A stretch of 64,000 nt of DNA from Streptomyces luteolus (GTDB lineage: Bacteria > Actinomycetota > Actinomycetes > Streptomycetales > Streptomycetaceae). A program made the position numbers and the translations under genes. Location of the stretch: contig NZ_JASCIS010000020.1 in NCBI RefSeq assembly GCF_029968015.1, positions 94,171 through 158,170 on the forward strand, in the 5' to 3' direction. How positions within the stretch are numbered: position 1 is the stretch's first letter; each line of letters begins with the position of its first letter. The notes below the pieces were generated by a model, which was not told the origin of the DNA, ran no database searches, and saw nothing but the letters and a program-made list of their open reading frames with translations. Shown piece by piece: positions 58,640 through 64,000 of the stretch.

Positions 58640-59446
58640 TCAGCTGCGCAAAGCCTCGGGCTTGCCCTTCTCCACCGGCTGGGTCGCGTCGAGGTGCGCC
58701 CAGACGATCAGCCGATGGCTGTGGCCCCACTCTGGCTCACAGGTCGTAAGGGTGAGGTAACGGCCCGGCCCGTCGAGGCCGGACTTTCGGGGGACGGGGT
58801 CGATCACGCCGATGTCGCTGGGCAGCGTCTTGTAGGGCTTGTTGACGATGCGGTACGTGAACCAGGTGCTGCCGTCGGTCAGGACCACCGGGTCGCCGGG
58901 GCGCAGCTTCGGGAAGTCCTTGAACGGGTCGCCGTAGGTGCGCCGATGGCCCGCGACGGAGAAGTTGCCACGCTGTCCGAGCTGCGCGGTCGAGGCGTAG
59001 TGGCCGAGGCCCTTCTTGAGGGTGTCGACCTTCGTGCCTTCGAGCACAGGCTTGTTCCACGTGAAACCGAAGCGCGGGATGTACATGACGGCGAAGGCCT
59101 TGCCGTCCTGATAGGCGGGCGGGGCAGGCGGGGCCGACCCCGTCTCGTCGTTCTCTCCGGCCCCCGCCTCGTCGCTCTCTCCGGCCCCCGCCTCGTCGTT
59201 CTCTCCGCCCCCCGTCTCGTCGCTCTCTCCGGCCCCCGCGTCTTCCCCGGCGGGTACGGACGCGTCTTCCCCGGCGGACACGGACCCGCTCGACCACTCG
59301 CTCCGCAGCTGGTCGATCTGGCTGTCCATCGCGCCATCGGCCTTCACACTGGTCCAGAACAGGACGTAGGCGACGAACAGCACGATCAACATGCCGATGG
59401 TGAGGCACAGTTCGCTGAAGGTCCTTAACAGCACTCGCACCGACAC
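58640..59446 (-). CDS. class E sortase carrying a TTA codon (third of three)
   Basis: 268 residues from GTG 59446 (GGGGAGGGG upstream). Membrane helix at residues 7-29 (TFSELCLTIGMLIVLFVAYV), an acidic spacer with repeated GAGESDEA/GAGENDE units, and a sortase domain with FSVAGHRRTYG, LTTCEPEW and HRLIVWA. Codon 7 is TTA (59427-59429), the rare Leu codon read by the bldA tRNA, so its translation may depend on bldA during development. A parS-like site (59054-59067) lies inside this gene. Confidence 0.93.
   Translation of the reverse strand: MSVRVLLRTFSELCLTIGMLIVLFVAYVLFWTSVKADGAMDSQIDQLRSEWSSGSVSAGEDASVPAGEDAGAGESDETGGGENDEAGAGESDEAGAGENDETGSAPPAPPAYQDGKAFAVMYIPRFGFTWNKPVLEGTKVDTLKKGLGHYASTAQLGQRGNFSVAGHRRTYGDPFKDFPKLRPGDPVVLTDGSTWFTYRIVNKPYKTLPSDIGVIDPVPRKSGLDGPGRYLTLTTCEPEWGHSHRLIVWAHLDATQPVEKGKPEALRS
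59054..59067. promoter_or_regulatory. parS-like site (one-base variant)
   Basis: GTTCCACGTGAAAC differs from the exact parS at 22292 by one base (C for T), which the wider ParB motif tolerates. It is inside the third sortase gene. Confidence 0.75.
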
Positions 59447-59494
59447 GGTCCGGCCCCTCCCCGAACTGCCGTCCCGCCGACGGCAGTTCCACGG

Positions 59495-60277
59495 CTACTC
59501 CACGGGCGTCGCGTAATGGAGATCCACTGTGCCCGAGTAACCGGGAAGAGTCACCGCCCGGTGCTCGTCGACTTTCCACCCGAGGCCGTAGGCGTTGACG
59601 TACAGCATGTAGTTCTGGATCTCCGGCGAGGCCGTGAGCGCCTGCCGCAGCTTCTCGGGCTCGCCGACGGCGGTGACCTTGTACGGGGGTGAGTAGACGC
59701 GGCCCTGGAGGATCAGGGTGTTGCCGACGCAGCGGACGGCGCTGGTGGAGATCAGCCGCTGGTCCATGACCTTGATGCCCTTGGCGCCGCCCTTCCACAG
59801 GGCGTTGACGACGGCTTGCAGGTCCTGCTGGTGGATGACCAGGTCGTTGGGCTGCGGCTCGGGGTAGCCGGGGATCTTGGCCGTGGCGCCGGGCGGGGCG
59901 TCGGTCAGGGTGACGGAGACGGCCTCGCCCTTGAGCTTCTTCGTACCGGCGTCCTTCTCCAGGGCGTCGAGCTTGGCCTCCTCGGCCTCGGAGCTGCCGC
60001 TGTCGCGCTCGGCGAGGGCGTCGACGTCCTCGCGCAGGGCTCCGTTGGCCTCGTCGAGCCGGCCGTTCTTGTGGCTGCGCTCCTGGATGAGGTCGGAGAG
60101 CCTGAGCATGGAAGCGTCGGTACGGATGTTCGTACCCTTGGCAGTGTTGAAGCTCGTGAAGAAGATCAGCCCGGCGAGCGCGAACACGGCGGCCGTCAGG
60201 AGGCGCACGGGGCGCAGACCGCGCCTGCGACCTGGCGCCTTGGTGGCCTCGTCGGAGGAGTCGGCAGAATTGCTCAA
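59495..60277 (-). CDS. DUF881 family membrane protein
   Basis: 260 residues from TTG 60277, with AAGGAG ten bases upstream. N-terminal membrane helix (LLTAAVFALAGLIFFTSFN), a coiled-coil-like stretch (residues ~60-105) and the DUF881 domain (VSVTLTDAP ... VNALWKGGAKGIKVMDQRLI ... TAVGEPEKLRQALTASP). Found next to crgA in actinobacteria and linked to division or spore formation; function unproven. Divergent from crgA. Confidence 0.9.
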   Translation of the reverse strand: MSNSADSSDEATKAPGRRRGLRPVRLLTAAVFALAGLIFFTSFNTAKGTNIRTDASMLRLSDLIQERSHKNGRLDEANGALREDVDALAERDSGSSEAEEAKLDALEKDAGTKKLKGEAVSVTLTDAPPGATAKIPGYPEPQPNDLVIHQQDLQAVVNALWKGGAKGIKVMDQRLISTSAVRCVGNTLILQGRVYSPPYKVTAVGEPEKLRQALTASPEIQNYMLYVNAYGLGWKVDEHRAVTLPGYSGTVDLHYATPVE

Positions 60278-60423
60278 CGTACCCTTACTCCTTACGGCGC
60301 GGCGGAAGCACTACGCTAACGGACGCTTGGGGGAGAGCATCGTTCCCCATCGTCGTCCCCGCCCGGCGCCAGCCGAACCCGTTCCCTGCGCGGCCACGCA
60401 GCGCATCGACAGGAGAAACCCTC

Positions 60424-60681
60424 GTGCCGAAGTCACGTATCCGCAAGAAGGCCGACTACACGCCGCCGCCTTCGTCGAAGCAGGCGGCCAACATCAAGCT
60501 GACCAGCCGCGGCTGGGTGGCCCCCGTCATGCTGGCGCTGTTCCTGATCGGCCTCGCGTGGATCGTCGTCTTCTACGTGACGGACACCAGGCTTCCGATC
60601 GAGGCGCTCGGCAACTGGAACATCGTGGTCGGCTTCGGCTTCATCGCCGCCGGCTTCGGTGTCTCGACTCAGTGGAAGTAG
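60424..60681 (+). CDS. crgA: cell division regulator CrgA
   Basis: 85 residues from GTG 60424 (AGGAGAAA eight bases upstream). Basic N-terminus (MPKSRIRKKADYTPPP) and two membrane helices (APVMLALFLIGLAWIVVFYV and WNIVVGFGFIAAGFG), the CrgA pattern. In Streptomyces CrgA limits FtsZ ring formation in aerial hyphae. The downstream gap is rich in DnaA boxes. Confidence 0.95.
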   Translation: MPKSRIRKKADYTPPPSSKQAANIKLTSRGWVAPVMLALFLIGLAWIVVFYVTDTRLPIEALGNWNIVVGFGFIAAGFGVSTQWK

Positions 60682-61123
60682 GGCGCTCAGCTCAGTGGAA
60701 GTAGAGCGCTCAGCCGGCTCGGCCTCGCGCTGATACCGCCCTCGGGGCGGGGCGCACAAGCCCTGCCCCAAGCTATCCACTGAGTTATCCACAGCCGTTT
60801 CCACAGCCGGGGAAAACTACGAAGATCTGTGGATAACCCCTGTGGCGTTGACGCCGGTACGACCGGACCTCCGTCATGTGGAACGCCATGGGGAACATCG
60901 CACGCCCCTTGTCCTTCCTGGGGAAACCCAGGTCAGCGACAAGGGGCACTGCTGTTCCCCACAGCGTGCACAAGATCCGCCACACGCTGTGGACAACTCT
61001 GGCCACAGCGTGTGCACAACCGGTCCACCTCGGGTGAACGCACCGGGTTTCCCCAGCCGTGAGCCCTACCCGGTGAACCCCACCCGGTGAGCCCCACCCG
61101 GCTGAGCCCCAGTCGTGTGCGGC
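60682..61123. promoter_or_regulatory. 442-base gene-free gap with DnaA-box cluster and inverted repeats
   Basis: Contains three exact DnaA 9-mers (60785-60793 TTATCCACA, 60828-60836 and 60988-60996 on the minus strand) plus near matches (CTATCCACT at 60773, TTTCCACAG at 60798). A perfect inverted repeat CACACGCTGTGG (60981-60992) with 61003-61014, and a related copy at 60959, overlap the third box. No gene or clear terminator is otherwise seen. Confidence 0.65.
60981..61014. repeat. 12-bp perfect inverted repeat with 10-bp centre
   Basis: CACACGCTGTGG and its complement, loop ACAACTCTGG, in the crgA-rhomboid gap. It could be a stem-loop or a paired protein site. Confidence 0.7.
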
Positions 61124-62005
61124 TCAGCCGAGCTGCGCGGTCCGCAGGACCACCAGGCCGAGCACGAGCAGCAGCACGAGCCCGCACGTCCCCCACTGCA
61201 CCAGGGCCCGCCGCTCCCGGGGCGCGTGCACGAGCCCGTACGCGACGGCCATGCCTGCGACGAGTCCGCCGACGTGCGCCTGCCAGGCGATGCCGGACCA
61301 GGTGAAGGTGAACAGCATGTTCAGCGCGAGCAGCGCCAGGACCGGCCGGAGGTCGTAGTTGAGGCGGCGCATCAGCACCACCGTCGCCCCCATCAGGCCG
61401 AACACCGCGCCGGAAGCGCCGAGCGAGGCCTGCAGCGGCGAGGTGATCAGATACGTCAGCGCACTGCCCGCGAGCCCGGAGATCAGATACAGCGCCACGT
61501 ACCGCACGCGTCCGAGCGCCGCTTCCAGTGGGCCGCCGAGCCACCAGAGGCCCAGCATGTTGAACGCGATGTGCCAGATCTGCTCGTGCAGGAACATCGA
61601 CGTGACCAGGCGGTACCACTCACCGCTGGCGACGCCCCACGGGAAGTACCCGTGCCCGCCGACCAGGAACAGCTCGCTGACCAGCTCCGGCTTCACCGAC
61701 ACCAGGACGAACACCGCGACATTGAGCCCGATGAGGATCTTGGTGATCAGCCGGGGGTCGGCGGCGACGGTGCCGCCCGCGATGGTGCGCGGCTGGTTCG
61801 CCGAGGGCGCGTGCCCGGTGCCCGAGCCCTCGCGCACGCACGTCGGGCACTGGAAGCCGACCGAGGCGCTGACCATGCACTCCGGGCAGATCGGACGCTC
61901 GCAGCGGGTGCACCGGATCCCCGTCTCGCGGTCCGGGTGGCGGTAGCAGCCGGGCAGGCCGGACGCGTCCTGCGGCTCCTGCGGACTGCCGGGCACCTGG
62001 TCCAT
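61124..62005 (-). CDS. rhomboid family intramembrane serine protease
   Basis: 293 residues from ATG 62005 (GAGGGG upstream). N-terminal zinc-finger with CYRHPDRETGIRCTRCERPI and CPECMV ... CPTCVREG (B-box type). Then six or seven membrane helices with rhomboid motifs: MFLHEQIWHIAFNMLGLWWL, catalytic Ser in SLGASGAVFGLMGATV and His in AWQAHVGGLVAG. Cleaves membrane proteins; substrate unknown. Confidence 0.93.
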   Translation of the reverse strand: MDQVPGSPQEPQDASGLPGCYRHPDRETGIRCTRCERPICPECMVSASVGFQCPTCVREGSGTGHAPSANQPRTIAGGTVAADPRLITKILIGLNVAVFVLVSVKPELVSELFLVGGHGYFPWGVASGEWYRLVTSMFLHEQIWHIAFNMLGLWWLGGPLEAALGRVRYVALYLISGLAGSALTYLITSPLQASLGASGAVFGLMGATVVLMRRLNYDLRPVLALLALNMLFTFTWSGIAWQAHVGGLVAGMAVAYGLVHAPRERRALVQWGTCGLVLLLVLGLVVLRTAQLG

Positions 62006-62049
62006 GAGTCCCCTCACTCTCCGTACGACGGCACGGGCAAGCAACGCAC

Positions 62050-62081
62050 CGCCCCGCTCATCCTTACGGACGAGCGGGGCG
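62050..62081 (-). terminator. terminator hairpin after the cyclophilin gene
   Basis: Ten-base stem CGCCCCGCTC with GAGCGGGGCG, extendable by CC/GG inside the loop, 30 bases downstream of the cyclophilin stop. Confidence 0.75.
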
Positions 62082-62111
62082 AAAAGGTTCCCGGCGGGAG
62101 CCCGGCGGAGG

Positions 62112-62645
62112 TCAGCCCTCGCGCTTCTCGACCACGACCGACTCGATGACAACGTCGTTGACCGGGCGGTCGGTGCGCGGGTTGGTCTGCGCGGCCGCGA
62201 TCGTGTCCACGACCTTCTGGCTCGCGGTGTCGCCGACCTCGCCGAAGATCGTGTGCTTACGGGTCAGCCAGGCGGTCGGCGAGACGGTGATGAAGAACTG
62301 CGAGCCGTTGGTGCCCGGGCCCGCGTTGGCCATCGCCAGGAGGTACGGCTTGTCGAAGCCCAGGTCCGGGTGGAACTCGTCGGCGAACTCGTAGCCCGGG
62401 CCGCCGGTGCCGTTGCCCAGCGGGTCGCCGCCCTGGATCATGAAGCCGCTGATCACGCGGTGGAAGACCGTGCCGTCGTAGAGCTTGTCCGTGGACTTGG
62501 TGCCGGTGGCCGGGTGAGTCCACTCCCGCTCGCCCTGGGCGAGCTCCACGAAGTTCTTGACCGTCTTCGGCGCGTGATTCGGGAACAGCCGGATCACGAT
62601 GTCGCCGTGGTTGGTCTTCAGGGTGGCGTAAAGCTGCTCAGCCAC
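62112..62645 (-). CDS. ppiA: peptidyl-prolyl cis-trans isomerase (cyclophilin)
   Basis: 177 residues from GTG 62645 (GGAAGG upstream). Cyclophilin catalytic blocks: FHRVISGFMIQGGDPLGNGTG, NAGPGTNGSQFFITVSPTAW and HTIFGEVGD. No signal peptide, so cytoplasmic folding helper. The longer open frame upstream (to 62753) is repetitive and unlikely to be translated. Confidence 0.95.
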   Translation of the reverse strand: MAEQLYATLKTNHGDIVIRLFPNHAPKTVKNFVELAQGEREWTHPATGTKSTDKLYDGTVFHRVISGFMIQGGDPLGNGTGGPGYEFADEFHPDLGFDKPYLLAMANAGPGTNGSQFFITVSPTAWLTRKHTIFGEVGDTASQKVVDTIAAAQTNPRTDRPVNDVVIESVVVEKREG

Positions 62646-63107
62646 GATCTGCCTTCCGTTGCCTTCTCTGACGCCCCGAATCCTCGCACGGATCCGCGCC
62701 CGCCGAGAGAAGGCGAGGGAAAGCCGAGAGAAGGCGAGGGAAAGCGAGGGCAAGGAGACGGATGGCCGGGATCCGGTGACAGAAGGCGCCCCGATGGGGT
62801 ACTCGGGCCCGACAGCACCCGAGGACAGCCCGACAACTCCCGCCGTAAGCAGCGCGCATACGACCGATCCGTGGCATTGTCGTCCGCGAGCTCCCCTTGC
62901 ACCGCATTACGACCTTGCATCGCCATAACCGGCGTTGCATCGCGTTACGAACGTTGCATCGCAATACCGAGGATTGCCCGGAGTCGACGCCCACGGGGGC
63001 CGTTGCCCCGGATGCCCGCCCACGCATGCCGCCCCGTCCCCCGACGGGCATGATCCGATAAAGGGTGGAAAGGTGAAATACCGTACGCCACCGAGGAGGA
63101 GGAACCC
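62646..63107. other. 462-base gene-free region upstream of DUF5324
   Basis: Holds two 21-base tandem units (CCGAGAGAAGGCGAGGGAAAG at 62703 and 62724 with a partial third) and the TTGCATCGC iteron-like array at 62897-62980. No open frame here looks real. Confidence 0.6.
62897..62980. repeat. iteron-like array of TTGCATCGC units
   Basis: TTGCACCGC at 62897, then TTGCATCGC at 62915, 62935 and 62954, and TTGCCCG at 62974; spacings 18, 20, 19, 20 bases. Units 2-4 are followed by AT-richer ATAACC, TTACGA, AATACC. It lies 130-210 bases upstream of the DUF5324 start. Confidence 0.8.
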
Positions 63108-63839
63108 GTGACCCGCATCGACAGCGCGCGCGCCGCGGCCAGCTCGGCGAAGGACAGCGTGCGTCACGCCGCGGAAGTGGTGGCGCCCTACGCCGACACG
63201 GCCAAGGACCGGGCGGCGCTCTACGCGCACGAGGCCCGCGTACGGCTCGCGCCGAAGGTGTCCGACGCCGCCAAGGAGGCGGCCGATCAGGCACGCGCCC
63301 AGTACGGCGCCCATCTCGCCCCGAGGATCGAGCAGGCGCGTACGCATGTGCCGCCGACCCTGGACCGGGCTGCGCGCCAGACCCGCCAGGCGGCCCGGCA
63401 GGCGGCGGACGCGGCTCGTCCGCACGTCGAGAACGCCGTCGCCGCCGCCCAGCCCGTCGCGACGGAAGCGGCCGCGCGCAGCAGCGCCGCCGTCTCCGCG
63501 CTGCGCGGGCAGGTCTCGCCGAAGGAGATCGAGCATCTGGTCCGCAGGCACAAGCGCCGCGCCTTCGCCGGCCGTGCCCTCAAGCGGATCGGCGTGATCG
63601 GTCTGCTCGGCGCCGCCGCGTTCGCCGCCTGGAAGTGGTGGGACAAGCAGGCCAACCCCGACTGGCTCGTGGAACCGCCCGCCCCCACCGACGTACCGGA
63701 CTCGTCCCGGCTGAACTCGGTCGACGGCAGCCGTCAGGACGCACTCGACCCCGAGGTCCAGGCCAAGGAGGCCGAGGCGGAGGCCGCCAAGCGCGACAAG
63801 GGCAACTGGACGCCGCAGCGACCGGAGGAACGCGGCTGA
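63108..63839 (+). CDS. DUF5324 family protein
   Basis: 243 residues from GTG 63108 (GAGGAGGAGG upstream). Mostly an Ala-rich helical repeat region (VAPYADTAKDRAALYAHEAR, QAARQAADAARPHVENAVAA) resembling a coiled rod or late-embryogenesis-like protein, one membrane helix near 165-185 (IGVIGLLGAAAFAAWKWW) and an acidic C-terminus. Known only as a Streptomyces family. Confidence 0.88.
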   Translation: MTRIDSARAAASSAKDSVRHAAEVVAPYADTAKDRAALYAHEARVRLAPKVSDAAKEAADQARAQYGAHLAPRIEQARTHVPPTLDRAARQTRQAARQAADAARPHVENAVAAAQPVATEAAARSSAAVSALRGQVSPKEIEHLVRRHKRRAFAGRALKRIGVIGLLGAAAFAAWKWWDKQANPDWLVEPPAPTDVPDSSRLNSVDGSRQDALDPEVQAKEAEAEAAKRDKGNWTPQRPEERG

Positions 63840-63863
63840 CCAGGGGCTGAACGCGAGAACGCC

Positions 63864-64000
<137 letters not shown>

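Noticed and set aside
62653..62753. N-terminal extension of the cyclophilin
   Set aside because: The extension is made of 21-base tandem repeats and the GTG at 62645 has its own ribosome site and fits the family start.

Overview
The window reads as Streptomyces chromosome: very high G+C with strong third-position G/C bias, many GTG and a few TTG starts, ATGA/GTGA stop-start overlaps, a BldD-era style of gene content (mycothiol-dependent isomerase, bacterial proteasome activator, class E sortases, CrgA) and a TTA codon that stands out because such codons are so rare. Gene order matches, from memory, the core arm of Streptomyces chromosomes not far from oriC, and from 47 kb onwards it parallels the mycobacterial fhaA-fhaB-pstP-rodA-pbpA-pknB ... 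trpG ... crgA ... ppiA block beside dnaA. Two ParB-type parS sites (22292-22305 exact, 59054-59067 one-base variant) and a surplus of DnaA-box 9-mers fit an origin-proximal location.

Layout. 1-9.6 kb: the end of an M18 aminopeptidase, a small membrane protein, a thioredoxin/NHL protein, a LURP-one protein, a nitrilase-family amidase, a mycothiol-type isomerase, an MFS transporter with its GntR regulator, a Streptomyces K15-type DD-peptidase and a DMT transporter. 9.6-13.3 kb: a first branched-chain keto-acid dehydrogenase operon (bkdABC). 13.5-19.3 kb: an orphan NarL-type response regulator, a flavin-reductase-like small protein, two divergent Ser/Thr kinases and the proteasome activator Bpa. 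19.4-25.1 kb: a His-rich membrane protein, a quinone oxidoreductase, and a mobA-moeA-potassium channel operon. 25.3-29.9 kb: a second bkdABC operon with a divergent Lrp/AsnC regulator.

30-43 kb is a phenylacetate catabolism region: a TetR (PaaR-like) regulator and 3-hydroxyacyl-CoA dehydrogenase, divergent paaN, then (after an rRNA/tRNA methyltransferase and an HTTM/DUF5819 pair) the epoxidase operon paaABCDE. The same ACCG-N6-CGGT operator occurs in both paa promoter regions and, with one change, in the bkd2/Lrp intergenic region. An acyl-CoA dehydrogenase with a KstR-like box follows. 43-46.3 kb holds a rhodanese, a J-domain protein, a DUF2252 gene with an apparent one-base frameshift, and tRNA-Leu(CAG). 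47.2-55.3 kb is the morphogenesis/signalling operon (two FHA proteins, PP2C phosphatase, SEDS glycosyltransferase, class B PBP, PASTA kinase). 55.4-62.7 kb contains three class E sortases interleaved with a glutamine amidotransferase and a small membrane protein, DUF881, crgA, rhomboid protease and a cyclophilin. A DUF5324 gene preceded by an iteron-like repeat array closes the window; the last ~135 bases are G/C homopolymers that look like an assembly artefact.

The window is also rich in short repeats: a palindromic intergenic family behind several genes (one copy carrying a nested insertion), a related degenerate array at 30 kb, an element inside a bkdC linker, tandem duplications crossing the stop codons of two genes, and a ten-unit pentapeptide array inside the MobA-like enzyme.
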